Source of the DNA: Mycolicibacterium chlorophenolicum
GTDB lineage: Bacteria > Actinomycetota > Actinomycetes > Mycobacteriales > Mycobacteriaceae
Assembly (NCBI RefSeq): GCF_001044235.1
Contig: NZ_JYNL01000023.1
Span: 42,081 to 106,080, forward strand
DNA length: 64,000 bases
Direction of reading: 5' to 3'
Shown here: piece after piece, positions 9,452-19,606 of the stretch
How the letters are laid out: the number at the start of each line of letters is the position of its first letter
Numbering within the stretch: position 1 is the stretch's first letter
Position numbers and translations under genes: made by a program
The notes under the pieces: model-generated
The model's input: the letters and a program-made list of their open reading frames with translations, nothing else
Databases searched by the model: none
What the model was told of the DNA's origin: nothing

Positions 9452-9700
9452 ATGAGCACCACCCACGACGTCACATCACCCCTGCCCGGCACCTTCTACC
9501 GGGCCGAGTCCCCGTCCAGCCCGCCCTTCGTCGAGGTCGGCGCCAGCGTCTCCGTCGGCGACACTGTCGGTCTGGTCGAGGTCATGAAGATGTTCAACCC
9601 GGTGACGGCCGAGGTGGCCGGAACCGTCGTCGAGATCTGCGTGGAATCCGAAGACACCGTCGACGCCGGTGACGTGCTGATGCGAGTGGAGGAAGGATAA
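9452..9700 (+). CDS. Biotin carboxyl carrier protein (biotinyl-domain only)
   Basis: An 82-residue protein that is just a biotinyl domain. It starts with SPLPGTFYRAESPSSPPFVEVG and carries the biotinylation site EVMKM with Lys46 as the acceptor. The long N-terminal extension and Pro/Ala linker of classical AccB are missing. It is followed without a gap by the biotin carboxylase (TAA then ATG) and sits inside an operon with KipI/KipA-type proteins, so its partner is likely those proteins rather than acetyl-CoA carboxyltransferase. No carboxyltransferase beta/alpha (AccD/AccA type) gene is nearby. Confidence 0.9.
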   Translation: MSTTHDVTSPLPGTFYRAESPSSPPFVEVGASVSVGDTVGLVEVMKMFNPVTAEVAGTVVEICVESEDTVDAGDVLMRVEEG

Positions 9701-11059
9701 ATGGCCTCCATCAACCGATTACTGATCATCAACCGCGGTGAGATCGCGGTCCGCATCATCCGCGCCGCCAAGGAACTGGGCATCACGACGGTGGCGGCGT
9801 ACAGCGACGCCGACGAACAGTCGCTTGCTGTCCGGTTGGCCGACGAGTCGGTGAACATCGGCGCCGCCCATGCCCGCAAGAGTTATCTCAACCACGAGGC
9901 GGTACTCGCTGCAGCGCAGGAATGCACGGTGGACGCGGTTCACCCGGGCTACGGATTCCTCTCCGAGAACGCCGAATTCGCGCGGTCAGTGGCCGACGCC
10001 GGGCTCATCTGGGTGGGTCCGGACGCCGAGACGATCGCCCGGATGGGTCACAAGGCCGAGGCGATCCAGACCGCCCGCGCGGCGGGCGTGCCGGTGGTGC
10101 CTGGTAGCCAGGGTCTGATCGCCACCGTCGAGGACGGCGTCGCGGCGGCCGAGACGATCGGGTTCCCGGTACTCATCAAGGCGGCCGCCGGAGGAGGTGG
10201 TCGGGGGATTCGCATCGCCACCGATGAATCGGAACTGGTCGACGGGATCGCGTCGGCCCAGCAGGAGGCCGAGGCCGCGTTCGGAGACGGCGGCGTCTAT
10301 CTCGAACGGTTCATCCCGCACGCGCGGCACATCGAGGTGCAGGTGCTGGGAGACGGGGTGGATGCGGTGCACTTCTACGAGCGGGACTGTTCACTGCAGC
10401 GTCGGCGGCAGAAGATCTGGGAGGAGGCACCGGCGGCGATCCTCGACGGAGAAACGCGAAACCACCTGTGCGAGTCCGCCGTTGAGCTTGCACGTTCGGT
10501 CGGCTACTGCGGTGCCGGCACGGTCGAGTATCTCTTCGATCCCCACACCGGCGAATACTTCTTCATCGAGATGAACACTCGGATCCAAGTGGAGCACCCG
10601 ATCACCGAGGAGATCTGCGGCGTCGACCTGATCCAGGCGATGATCCGAGTCGCGCAGGGCGAACCGTTGCCGTATCGACAGGAGGACATCCGGCCACGCG
10701 GCCACGCGATCGAGGTCCGGATCAACGCCGAGGACCCGGATCGCAACTTCATGCCGGGTCCGGGCACGATCGCCGACCTGCACTGGCCGGCCGGACCGGG
10801 CGTCCGCATCGACTCGATGGCATACGCGGGCTACCAGATTCCGCCGTACTACGACTCCATGATCGGCAAGCTCATCGTCTGGGCCGAGGATCGTGACGGC
10901 GCGCTGGCCCGACTCGACCGGGCCCTGTCCGAACTCGAACTGACGGGGCTGAAGACGACGCTGCCGTTCTTCGAGCGTCTCCTGACCCAAGACGATGTAC
11001 GCAACAACGCCTTTCACACCACGTGGATCGAGCAGTTGCTGGAAGCGAGGACCTCATGA
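9701..11059 (+). CDS. Biotin carboxylase (AccC-type subunit)
   Basis: A 452-residue standalone biotin carboxylase that carboxylates biotin on the carrier protein using ATP and bicarbonate. Domains in order: biotin carboxylase N domain (LLIINRGEIAVRIIRAAKELG), ATP-grasp (KAAAGGGGRGIRIA and FIEMNTRIQVEHPITEE, with the catalytic Glu/Asn/Arg residues), and the C-terminal domain (RGHAIEVRINAEDP). Length matches E. coli AccC. Mycobacterial acyl-CoA carboxylases use fused BC-BCCP subunits, so a split pair is unusual here and points to a separate carboxylase. It overlaps the next gene by ATGA. Its operon partners suggest transfer of carboxybiotin to a KipI/KipA-type carboxyltransferase. Confidence 0.93.
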   Translation: MASINRLLIINRGEIAVRIIRAAKELGITTVAAYSDADEQSLAVRLADESVNIGAAHARKSYLNHEAVLAAAQECTVDAVHPGYGFLSENAEFARSVADAGLIWVGPDAETIARMGHKAEAIQTARAAGVPVVPGSQGLIATVEDGVAAAETIGFPVLIKAAAGGGGRGIRIATDESELVDGIASAQQEAEAAFGDGGVYLERFIPHARHIEVQVLGDGVDAVHFYERDCSLQRRRQKIWEEAPAAILDGETRNHLCESAVELARSVGYCGAGTVEYLFDPHTGEYFFIEMNTRIQVEHPITEEICGVDLIQAMIRVAQGEPLPYRQEDIRPRGHAIEVRINAEDPDRNFMPGPGTIADLHWPAGPGVRIDSMAYAGYQIPPYYDSMIGKLIVWAEDRDGALARLDRALSELELTGLKTTLPFFERLLTQDDVRNNAFHTTWIEQLLEARTS

Positions 11060-11934
11060 GCGACACCCGCTACACCTTGGGCGGTGACGAGCACCTGTTC
11101 GCCGAGTTGTCGGAAAGCATGTCGCTGGGCGCGTTCTTCCGCGGAATCCTGATCACCAAGGAACTCGCTGCACGAAACCTGCCCGGTGTCACCGAGATCT
11201 GCCCGGCCAACGCCTCGTATCAGATTCGGTTCGACCCGGATGTCCTGGACGTCGCTGATCTGCAGAACACCCTCGAGGACATCTCGGCCACGGTGGGCGA
11301 GAGCCAGGGTGTGCTGTCCACTCGTGTTCTCGAGATCCCGGTGCTCTACGACGATCCGTGGACCAACGAGACCGGGCAACGTTTCCGCGATCGGCACCAG
11401 GACCCGAACAGCACCGATCTCGAGTATGCGGCCCGGATCAACGGATACCCCGACGTGGGCAGCTTCGTGAAGGCGCACTCGGATACTCCGTGGTTCGTCT
11501 CGATGGTGGGATTCGTCGCCGGACTGCCGTTCATGTATCAGATGGTCGAACGCGCCAAGCAGATTCAGGTGCCCAAGTACCTGAAGCCGCGCACGGACAC
11601 CCCGAAGCTCACCGTCGGCTACGGCGGCTGCTTCAGCTGCATCTACTCCGTCAAGGGAGCCGGCGGATATCAGATGTTCGGTGTGACCCCGGTTCCGATC
11701 TACGATCCCGAGCAACGGCTGGATCATCTGAAGGACTTCATGATCCTGTTTCGCCCGGGCGACATCGTGAAGTTCAGGCCCATCGACCGCGCCGAGTACG
11801 ACGACATCGTCGCCGCGGTGGAACGCAACGACTACACCCTGGTCAGTGCGCCCGTCGAGTTCTCTCTGGAGCATTTCGAGGCGGATCCCGCGGGCAGCGC
11901 CACAACAATTCTGGAGGCACTCCATGCCCATTGA
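11056..11934 (+). CDS. pxpB: KipI/PxpB-family protein; urea-carboxylase-like carboxyltransferase N-domain
   Basis: A 292-residue protein assigned to the KipI/PxpB family (5-oxoprolinase subunit B). The ATG at 11056 overlaps the previous stop as ATGA. The segment FVAGLPFMYQMVE, VPKYLKPRTDTP, VGYGGCFSCIYSVKGAGGYQ and a following PVPIYDP is, from my recall of the families, closer to the matching region of urea carboxylase than to bacterial KipI, which typically has GLAPGFAYL and SPGGWRLIGRTP. The C-terminal FMILFRPGDIVKFRPI likewise matches the urea carboxylase pattern. KipI and KipA together form the fold of the urea carboxylase carboxyltransferase domain. This and the biotin genes just upstream support a biotin-dependent role. 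Confidence 0.85.
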   Translation: MSDTRYTLGGDEHLFAELSESMSLGAFFRGILITKELAARNLPGVTEICPANASYQIRFDPDVLDVADLQNTLEDISATVGESQGVLSTRVLEIPVLYDDPWTNETGQRFRDRHQDPNSTDLEYAARINGYPDVGSFVKAHSDTPWFVSMVGFVAGLPFMYQMVERAKQIQVPKYLKPRTDTPKLTVGYGGCFSCIYSVKGAGGYQMFGVTPVPIYDPEQRLDHLKDFMILFRPGDIVKFRPIDRAEYDDIVAAVERNDYTLVSAPVEFSLEHFEADPAGSATTILEALHAH

Positions 11935-12898
11935 GATCACGAAACCGGGACTCGTCACCTCCGTCCAGGACGGCGGCCGAAGCGGTTACTACCACCTCGG
12001 CATTCCGCCGTCCGGCGCGATGGACCAGATCTCCTATCGCGCAGCCAATCTGCTTCTCGGTAATCCGGAGACCGCCGCGGCGCTCGAATGCGCGCTCATG
12101 GGACCGGAACTCGTGTTCACCGAGGACGCCCATGTCTGCGTCACGGGCGCGGAGATGGTGCCGAAGGTCGACGGTGAGGTCCGGCCGACCAACACCGTGC
12201 TGGAGATCGCTGCCGGCCAGACAATGGATTTCAGTTTCGCGAGCGCCGGCGCCCGGTCCTATGTCGCCGTCGCTGGCGGGATCGAGGTACCCGAGAAGCT
12301 CGGGAGCCGCTCGACCTACGCACTCGGCGGGCTCGGCGGGTTCGAGGGTCGTCCGCTCAGGGCCGGCGACGTGCTGTCGATCGGAAAGCGAACCGGCGCA
12401 CCGACCGCCGACGCCCAGTTGCCGGAAGATCTGCGGCTGCCCTTGGCCAAGGAGTACACGCTGCGGATGGTTCGCGGGCTGTATGACCACCGGGTCGTGC
12501 CGGAATCGATGGACGTGTTCCTGTCGGAGACGTGGCTCGTCGCCTCGGAAGCCGATCGCGTCGGCTACCGCCTCAAGGGCGGCACACCGCTGGAGTTCGT
12601 CCCCCGAACGCCCCCGTTCGGCGCCGGAGACGACCCGTCCAACATCGTCGACGCCTGTTACCCCATCGGCTCGATTCAGGTGCCGTCGGGTGAGCAGCCG
12701 ATCGTGCTCCACCGCGACGCCGTATCCGGTGGGGGCTACATGATGATCGGCACGGTGATCAGCGCCGACATGGACCTCGTCGGGCAGATGCCCCCCAACA
12801 CCAAGGTCAGGTTCGAGGAGGTGTCGGTGCCCCAGGCCCTCCAGGCTCGGACCGAGCGCGCCGACCGGCTCGATCGCATCCGGCTCGCCTGCAGCTGA
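11924..12898 (+). CDS. pxpC: KipA/PxpC-family protein; carboxyltransferase C-domain / 5-oxoprolinase subunit C
   Basis: A 324-residue protein of the KipA/PxpC (biotin-dependent carboxyltransferase subunit) family. It opens with ITKPGLVTSVQDGGRSGYYH, then GIPPSGAMDQISYRAANLLLGN and YVAVAGGIEVPEKLGSRSTY, all family signatures. The C-terminal SGGGYMMIGTVISADMDLVG is also typical. The ATG at 11924 overlaps pxpB by 11 bases; in-frame codons further upstream are ignored because the domain begins exactly here. It is the last gene of the operon and is followed by a strong hairpin. With PxpA and PxpB it may open an amide ring in an ATP-dependent way; with the biotin proteins it may be the acceptor half of a carboxyltransferase. 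Confidence 0.9.
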   Translation: MPIEITKPGLVTSVQDGGRSGYYHLGIPPSGAMDQISYRAANLLLGNPETAAALECALMGPELVFTEDAHVCVTGAEMVPKVDGEVRPTNTVLEIAAGQTMDFSFASAGARSYVAVAGGIEVPEKLGSRSTYALGGLGGFEGRPLRAGDVLSIGKRTGAPTADAQLPEDLRLPLAKEYTLRMVRGLYDHRVVPESMDVFLSETWLVASEADRVGYRLKGGTPLEFVPRTPPFGAGDDPSNIVDACYPIGSIQVPSGEQPIVLHRDAVSGGGYMMIGTVISADMDLVGQMPPNTKVRFEEVSVPQALQARTERADRLDRIRLACS

Positions 12899-12921
12899 CC
12901 CTCGGCTGACGAAAGTTGCGT

Positions 12922-12955
12922 GCCCAAGCGCCGGGCTGCACGCCGGCGCTTGGGC
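12922..12955 (+). terminator. Perfect 13-bp hairpin after the pxp-type operon
   Basis: Stem GCCCAAGCGCCGG (12922-12934) pairs perfectly with CCGGCGCTTGGGC (12943-12955) around an eight-base loop. It begins 24 bases after the pxpC stop. No T tract follows, as is common for mycobacterial terminators. Confidence 0.65.
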
Positions 12956-13034
12956 GCCGTCGCACCCAATGAGAGGCCAGGGCTGTGATTCGCCCCAGAT
13001 CGCAGCCCGGAATGCGCTTCCGCGGGCAATCCCG

Positions 13035-13060
13035 GGAACAAATCGCGCACCTGCCCCGTT
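13035..13060 (+). promoter_or_regulatory. Predicted SigH-type promoter of dnaK
   Basis: GGAACA (13035-13040), 16 bases, then CGTT (13057-13060), matching the mycobacterial SigH consensus. The start of transcription would be near 13067, just upstream of the HspR inverted repeat and about 115 bases before the dnaK ATG. SigH control of dnaK is known in M. tuberculosis. The same elements with identical spacing occur before clpB. Confidence 0.65.
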
Positions 13061-13073
13061 GGTCACTTCGACA

Positions 13074-13094
13074 GTTGAGTGAATCAGACTCAAG
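13074..13094. promoter_or_regulatory. HAIR element (HspR operator) upstream of dnaK
   Basis: GTTGAGT-N7-ACTCAAG, one mismatch from the HspR-associated inverted repeat CTTGAGT-N7-ACTCAAG. It lies 88 bases before the dnaK start, immediately downstream of the predicted SigH start site, so bound HspR would block a transcript initiated there. HspR is the fourth gene of the operon, giving a feedback loop. Confidence 0.88.
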
Positions 13095-13182
13095 TTTGGC
13101 TTGACACGGCATGGCCGCGAGGAGCAGTCTTGAGCCCGGTGCACTCAGTACGCATGTTTCGTCTATTCAGGAGGCAGTAACT

Positions 13183-15038
<1,856 letters not shown>

Positions 15039-15042
<4 letters not shown>

Positions 15043-15644
15043 GCGAGGATCGAGAAGAGCCGATCACCGTCACCGACAAGCGCCGCATAGACCCGCAGAC
15101 CGGCCAGGTGCGTGACGCACCTGAGCCGGCCTCCGGGCCGGTCGAAGACGAGGTGCCGACGGTCTCGGAGGAGTCGCAGGACAAGGCGGCCGAACTGATC
15201 GCCGACCTCCAGCGGGTCCAAGCCGACTTCGCGAACTATCGCAAGCGGTCGCTGCGCGATCAGCAGGTGGCCACCGAGCGGGCCAAGGCCCACGTGGTGA
15301 CCCAGCTGCTGCCGGTGCTCGACGACCTCGAGCGCGCCCGCGCGCACGGCGATCTCGACTCCGGACCTCTCAAAGCCGTTGCGGACAAGCTGGTTTCGAC
15401 CCTCCAGGGGTTGGGCCTGAAGCCGTTCGGCGAGGAGGGTGACGCGTTCGACCCGTCGCTGCACGAAGCCGTGCAGCACGAGGGCGACGGCACGCACCCG
15501 GTGGTCGGGACCGTCATGCGCCGCGGCTACCGCGTCGGTGACCACGTGGTCCGCCACGCGATGGTCGGCGTCGTGGACACGGTGCCCGACGCGGCCGAGG
15601 CCGGTAATGCCGACTCAGAATCGCAACAGCACTCAGAATCATAG
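15039..15644 (+). CDS. grpE: Nucleotide exchange factor GrpE
   Basis: A 201-residue GrpE that releases ADP from DnaK. The start is GTG at 15039, overlapping the dnaK stop as GTGA. The N-terminal third is acidic and probably disordered, followed by the long coiled-coil helix ([20 protein letters not shown]) and the beta-domain with the family signature [23 protein letters not shown] and VRHAMVGV. It is somewhat shorter than the M. tuberculosis protein because of a shorter N-terminal tail. It lies between dnaK and dnaJ in the standard actinobacterial order. Confidence 0.97.
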
Positions 15645-15687
15645 AAATTGACCGACGATCAACGAGCAGGTGAGGAGGTGACGCGGT

Positions 15688-16872
15688 ATGGCCCAGCGCG
15701 AATGGGTTGAGAAGGACTTCTACAAGGAGCTCGGCGTCGCCTCCGACGCCGGCCAGGACGAGATCAAGCGGGCTGCCCGCAAGATTCTCGCCGAGAACCA
15801 CCCGGACCGGAATCCCGGTGACGCCGCGGCCGAGGAGCGGTACAAGGCCGCCTCGGAAGCCAAGGAAGTGCTCACTGATCCCGCCAAACGCAAGGAGTAC
15901 GACGAGACCCGTCGGCTCTTCGCCGGCGGCGGGTTCGGCCGGGGGCGCTACAGCGGCGGCGGCGGTGGTTTCGGAGGATTCGGCGGAGGCGACGGTCAGG
16001 AGTTCAACCTCAACGACCTGTTCGACGCCGCCGGCCAGCAGGGCGGCGCCAACATCGGCGACCTGTTCGGCGGGCTGTTCGGCCGCGGCGCGCAACAGCC
16101 GCGGCCGAGCCGCCCCCGGCGGGGCAACGACCTCGAGACCGAGACCGAACTGAGTTTCCTCGAGGCCACCAAGGGTGTGGCGATGCCGTTGCGGCTCACC
16201 AGTCCCGCCCCGTGCACCAACTGCCACGGCAGCGGTGCGCGGCCGGGCACCAGCCCGAAGGTGTGCCCGAACTGCAACGGCGCCGGTGTCGTCAGCCGCA
16301 ACCAGGGTGCGTTCGGATTCTCCGAGCCCTGCACGGAATGCCGTGGCAGCGGGTCGATCATCGAGAACCCGTGCGACGAGTGCAAGGGCACCGGGGTGAC
16401 CACCCGGACCCGCACCATCAACGTGCGCATCCCGCCGGGTGTCGAGGACGGGCAGCGTATCCGGCTCGCCGGACAGGGTGAAGCCGGTCTGCGCGGCGCC
16501 CCGTCGGGCGACCTGTACGTCACCGTGCATGTGCGGCCGGACAAGGTGTTCGGGCGCAACGGCGACGACCTGACCGTCACGGTCCCCGTCAGTTTCCACG
16601 AGTTGGCGCTGGGCACAACGCTTTCCGTGCCGACGCTGGAAGGCAAGGTCGGGGTGCGGGTGCCCAAGGGCACGTCCGACGGCCGCATCCTGCGGGTGCG
16701 TGGCCGCGGTGTGCCGAAGCGCTCGGGCGGTCACGGCGACCTGCTGGTCACCGTCAAGGTGGCGGTGCCCTCGAATCTCGAGGGTGAAGCCGCCGAGGCC
16801 CTGGAGGCCTACGCCAAAGCCGAACGCGCCAGCGGCTTCGACCCGAGGGCGGGATGGGCAGGTGCGCAATGA
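15688..16872 (+). CDS. dnaJ: Chaperone protein DnaJ
   Basis: A 394-residue type I DnaJ. The J-domain (residues about 9-75) has the HPD motif in [11 protein letters not shown] Gly/Phe-rich linker (about 80-105) is followed by four zinc-finger repeats [24 protein letters not shown] and CDECKGTG, and then the C-terminal substrate-binding domains. It stimulates DnaK ATPase and delivers substrates. The ATG at 15688 follows GAGGAGG with suitable spacing; the 43-base gap after grpE is the only gap in the operon. It overlaps hspR by ATGA. Because it is linked to hspR, this is the DnaJ1-type copy. Confidence 0.97.
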   Translation: MAQREWVEKDFYKELGVASDAGQDEIKRAARKILAENHPDRNPGDAAAEERYKAASEAKEVLTDPAKRKEYDETRRLFAGGGFGRGRYSGGGGGFGGFGGGDGQEFNLNDLFDAAGQQGGANIGDLFGGLFGRGAQQPRPSRPRRGNDLETETELSFLEATKGVAMPLRLTSPAPCTNCHGSGARPGTSPKVCPNCNGAGVVSRNQGAFGFSEPCTECRGSGSIIENPCDECKGTGVTTRTRTINVRIPPGVEDGQRIRLAGQGEAGLRGAPSGDLYVTVHVRPDKVFGRNGDDLTVTVPVSFHELALGTTLSVPTLEGKVGVRVPKGTSDGRILRVRGRGVPKRSGGHGDLLVTVKVAVPSNLEGEAAEALEAYAKAERASGFDPRAGWAGAQ

Positions 16873-17243
16873 GCGCCGGCCGCAACGACTCGAACAATCA
16901 GGCGAGGACGTTCCTGATCTCGGTGGCCGCCGAGCTGGCCGGCATGCATGCGCAGACGCTGCGCACGTACGACCGGCTCGGCCTGGTCAGCCCGGAACGC
17001 ACGTCCGGTGGGGGACGGCGCTATTCGCAGCGGGACGTCGACCTGCTCCGTGAGGTGCAGCGGCTCTCGCAGGACGAGGGCGTCAACCTCGCCGGCATCA
17101 AGCGCATCATCGAGCTGACCAACCAGGTCGAGGCGCTGCAGGCACGGGTGCGCGAACTCAACGCCGAGGTCGAGCACCTCCGGGCCCAGCCGCGGCCCAA
17201 GAGCACCGCGCTGGTGGTCTGGCAGCCGCGCAACAAGCGCTAG
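16869..17243 (+). CDS. hspR: Heat-shock repressor HspR (MerR family)
   Basis: A 124-residue MerR-type repressor. The helix-turn-helix and wing are in [39 protein letters not shown], followed by a coiled-coil helix ([23 protein letters not shown]) for dimerisation. In actinobacteria HspR binds HAIR sites, with DnaK as co-repressor, and represses the dnaK operon and clpB; both loci in this window have HAIR elements. The ATG at 16869 overlaps the dnaJ stop, so repressor and chaperones are made together. The tail is basic (QPRNKR). Confidence 0.97.
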   Translation: MSAGRNDSNNQARTFLISVAAELAGMHAQTLRTYDRLGLVSPERTSGGGRRYSQRDVDLLREVQRLSQDEGVNLAGIKRIIELTNQVEALQARVRELNAEVEHLRAQPRPKSTALVVWQPRNKR

Positions 17244-17249
17244 CACTTC

Positions 17250-17311
17250 CGCCGAAACTGTATTCCACGCGCGAAATCCATGATTTCCCCGCGCGGAATA
17301 CAGTTTCGGCG
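17250..17311. repeat. Long inverted repeat after hspR
   Basis: Arms of 17 bases, CGCCGAAACTGTATTCC (17250-17266) and its exact complement ending at 17311, enclose further pairing (CGCGC with GCGCG, GAAATC with GATTTC), so almost the whole 62 bases can fold into one hairpin. It starts seven bases after the hspR stop. It is a likely transcription terminator or a dispersed intergenic palindrome. Confidence 0.75.
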
Positions 17312-17384
17312 GGTCTGCGTGGGGGATATCCCCACCCCGCCCCGGGGGTGCACACGGTTGATCGCCGAGCGTTGGGCGGCCACG

Positions 17385-18671
17385 ATGGTCGTCGTGGCCG
17401 CACCCTGGCATCCTGCGACGCGGATCGCGTTCCGCTTCTGTTTCGTCTACTTCGGCATCTTCTGCCTGACCTTCGCGCAGATCGTGTTCGTCTACGCCGG
17501 GATCCTCACCCGGTGGCTGCCACCGGACGCGGTGATCTGGCAGATGACGCGCATCGAACCGATCCTGACCTGGGTCGGCCGCCATGTCTTCGGCATCGAG
17601 GCTGTGCTGCATCGCGATTCCAACAGCGGCGACCAGGCCGTCATCTGGGTCATGGTGTTCGTGTTCGTCGTGCTCGCCGCCGCCGTGACGCTCATCTGGT
17701 CGGTGCTCGACCGACGCCGCCGGGAGTACACCCGGCTGCACGCCTGGTTCCTGGTGTTCGTCCGGTTGAGTCTGGCGGGTCAGATGCTCTTCTACGGCAT
17801 CGCGAAGGTGATCCCGACGCAGATGCCGCCGCCACCGCTGGCGGCGCTGCTGCGGCCGTTCGGTGACTTGAGCCCGGCATCGGTGCTGTGGCTACAGGTC
17901 GGCAGTTCACAACCCTACGAAATCGCGCTCGGCGCAGTCGAAGTCGTGGCCGGGCTGCTCCTGTTCTTCGGCAGGACCGCGACGCTGGGGGCACTGCTGA
18001 GCGCGATGTCGATGGCGCAGGTGTTCCTGCTGAACATGAGCTACGACGTGCCCGTCAAGATCCTCTCGCTGCACCTGCTGCTGCTGAGCCTGATCCTGCT
18101 CGCCCCCCAGATCGGCCGACTGGCCGACGTTCTCGTACGGCAGCGACCGTCGGAGCCGACGACGCAACCGCCCCTGTTCGCCGACGCCCGGTCCGACCGG
18201 ATCGCGGCGGGCGTGGTCGCGGCGCTGGGCGTGTGGGTCCTGGTCGGCTGTCTGGTCGCAGGGGTGACGGCGTGGCGGGATTACGGCGGGGGCCGCCAGA
18301 AGCCCGAGTTGTACGGCATCTGGGAGGTGGACCGGTTCATCGCGGGCGGCACGGAGGCCCCACCGCTGACGACAGACCCGAAGCGTTGGCAGCGAGTCGT
18401 TATCGACGACGTCGGGACGCTCACCTACCAGCTGATGAACGGCACGCTGGTGGACGAACCGATCGCCTTCGACAGCGCGGGCCGCACCATCGCGCTGCCT
18501 GCGCGCGAGGAGACCTTGCGCTACGCGCGGCCGGCGCCGGACCGGCTTCAGCTCGACGGCACGCTCGACGGTCGGCAGGTCAGCATGTCGCTCGAGCGCC
18601 GGGATCCGGACTCATTCGAGTTGCGCAGCAGGGGTTTTCACTGGGTGCAGGACTACCCGCACTTCGTGTGA
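17385..18671 (+). CDS. DoxX-like multi-pass membrane protein
   Basis: A protein of about 428 residues. The frame is open further upstream into the palindrome, so the ATG at 17385 is preferred; a TTG at 17358 is also possible. Membrane segments are clear (FCFVYFGIFCLTFAQIVFVY, VIWVMVFVFVVLAAAVTLIW, IALGAVEVVAGLLLFFGR, ILSLHLLLLSLILLAPQ, VVAALGVWVLVGCLVAG). A conserved core, LAGQMLFYGIAKVIPTQMPPP, is characteristic of DoxX-related proteins. After the last membrane segment comes a soluble C-terminal domain (about residues 300-428) beginning YGIWEVDRFIAGG. Function is unknown; DoxX-type proteins are sometimes linked to redox stress. It follows the heat-shock operon but is separated by a terminator-like repeat. 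Confidence 0.7.
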   Translation: MVVVAAPWHPATRIAFRFCFVYFGIFCLTFAQIVFVYAGILTRWLPPDAVIWQMTRIEPILTWVGRHVFGIEAVLHRDSNSGDQAVIWVMVFVFVVLAAAVTLIWSVLDRRRREYTRLHAWFLVFVRLSLAGQMLFYGIAKVIPTQMPPPPLAALLRPFGDLSPASVLWLQVGSSQPYEIALGAVEVVAGLLLFFGRTATLGALLSAMSMAQVFLLNMSYDVPVKILSLHLLLLSLILLAPQIGRLADVLVRQRPSEPTTQPPLFADARSDRIAAGVVAALGVWVLVGCLVAGVTAWRDYGGGRQKPELYGIWEVDRFIAGGTEAPPLTTDPKRWQRVVIDDVGTLTYQLMNGTLVDEPIAFDSAGRTIALPAREETLRYARPAPDRLQLDGTLDGRQVSMSLERRDPDSFELRSRGFHWVQDYPHFV

Positions 18672-18681
18672 CCCGCGCGGG

Positions 18682-19584
18682 TCAGCCGACCGCGACCCGG
18701 AACCGGGCGACGGCCGACTCGCCGGGCTGCACCACGTGGTAGCCGCCGCGGCGCAGCGCGTCGGTGGGCGCGGCCATCGGCTCGAAGCACACGACGTCGT
18801 CGTCGCCGGGTGCGAACACCTGCGCGGCGGTGAAACCCTCGTCGAAGTGCACCTCGATGCGCCGGTCACCGCCGGAGAGCGCGAACACCGATCCCGGGGC
18901 GACCTCGTCGAAGCCTTCGTCGATGAACTTGTCGCCCAACAACTCTGACGCAGCATCACGCTGCTCGACACGTCCCGTGGGGATGCCCCATGCGTTGACG
19001 GGCTGGTACCGCATCGCCGGCGTCTCGATGCGCCACTGTGCGCGCGGCACGCCCGGCAGCTGCAGGTACGGATGGAATCCGAAACACAGGGGCACCCGCG
19101 AACCCGTCGTCGCGGTCACGGTCGTCGTCACCGTCAGCGTCCGGTCGGCCAGCGTGATGTCGAGCGTGAGCAGATGCGGGAACGGGAACGTCGCCAGCAG
19201 CGCCGGCCGCGCCGCGAAGTCCAGCTCGGCGGTCAGCTGGGACTCCAGCAGCGTCGTGACCGTCCAGTCCTTGTACGCGGCCAACGTGCCGTGGATCGGC
19301 ACCCCGTGCTGATCGGTGCGCACCCCGCCGGTGCCGGGGGTCAGGGTGACCACCGCGCCGTCGACGCCGTAGCCCATGCTGCTGAGCCGGTTCGCCCACG
19401 GGTACAGGATCGGGATGCCCATGGTCTTCCCGTTGGAGGCGTAGGCCTGCAGCCCGCGGCGCTGGCCCAGCAACTCGACGCCGTCGTCGGACAGGGAGGT
19501 CGCGACCATTCCCGCCGTCGGGACGTAGGTGGCGGTCAGCGGGGACGACGGATCACGCAGCGTGACGGTTTCGAACGCGTCCAT
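18682..19584 (-). CDS. Aldose 1-epimerase family protein
   Basis: A 300-residue beta-sandwich protein of the galactose mutarotase/glucose-6-phosphate 1-epimerase superfamily, interconverting alpha and beta anomers of an aldose. Seen are GIPILYPWANRLS near residue 55, the histidine-containing VPIHGTLAAYKDW, a second conserved histidine in CFGFHPYLQLPG, and a C-terminal VVQPGESAVARFRVAVG. There is no signal peptide, so it is cytosolic. It ends 11 bases from the convergent DoxX-like gene. It starts 22 bases after the globin-reductase gene on the same strand, so the two may be co-transcribed. The sugar substrate cannot be told from sequence. Confidence 0.85.
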   Translation of the reverse strand: MDAFETVTLRDPSSPLTATYVPTAGMVATSLSDDGVELLGQRRGLQAYASNGKTMGIPILYPWANRLSSMGYGVDGAVVTLTPGTGGVRTDQHGVPIHGTLAAYKDWTVTTLLESQLTAELDFAARPALLATFPFPHLLTLDITLADRTLTVTTTVTATTGSRVPLCFGFHPYLQLPGVPRAQWRIETPAMRYQPVNAWGIPTGRVEQRDAASELLGDKFIDEGFDEVAPGSVFALSGGDRRIEVHFDEGFTAAQVFAPGDDDVVCFEPMAAPTDALRRGGYHVVQPGESAVARFRVAVG

Positions 19585-19606
19585 GGGCTGATCCTGCCAC
19601 GTATGG

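Noticed and set aside
9452..11059. The BCCP and biotin carboxylase genes as a normal acetyl-CoA carboxylase
   Set aside because: Mycobacterial acyl-CoA carboxylases use fused alpha subunits with AccD partners; here there is no AccD and the neighbours are KipI/KipA-type proteins.
13101..13106. TTGACA upstream of dnaK as a housekeeping -35
   Set aside because: No convincing -10 element at 16-19 bases downstream; the SigH motif and HAIR explain the region better.
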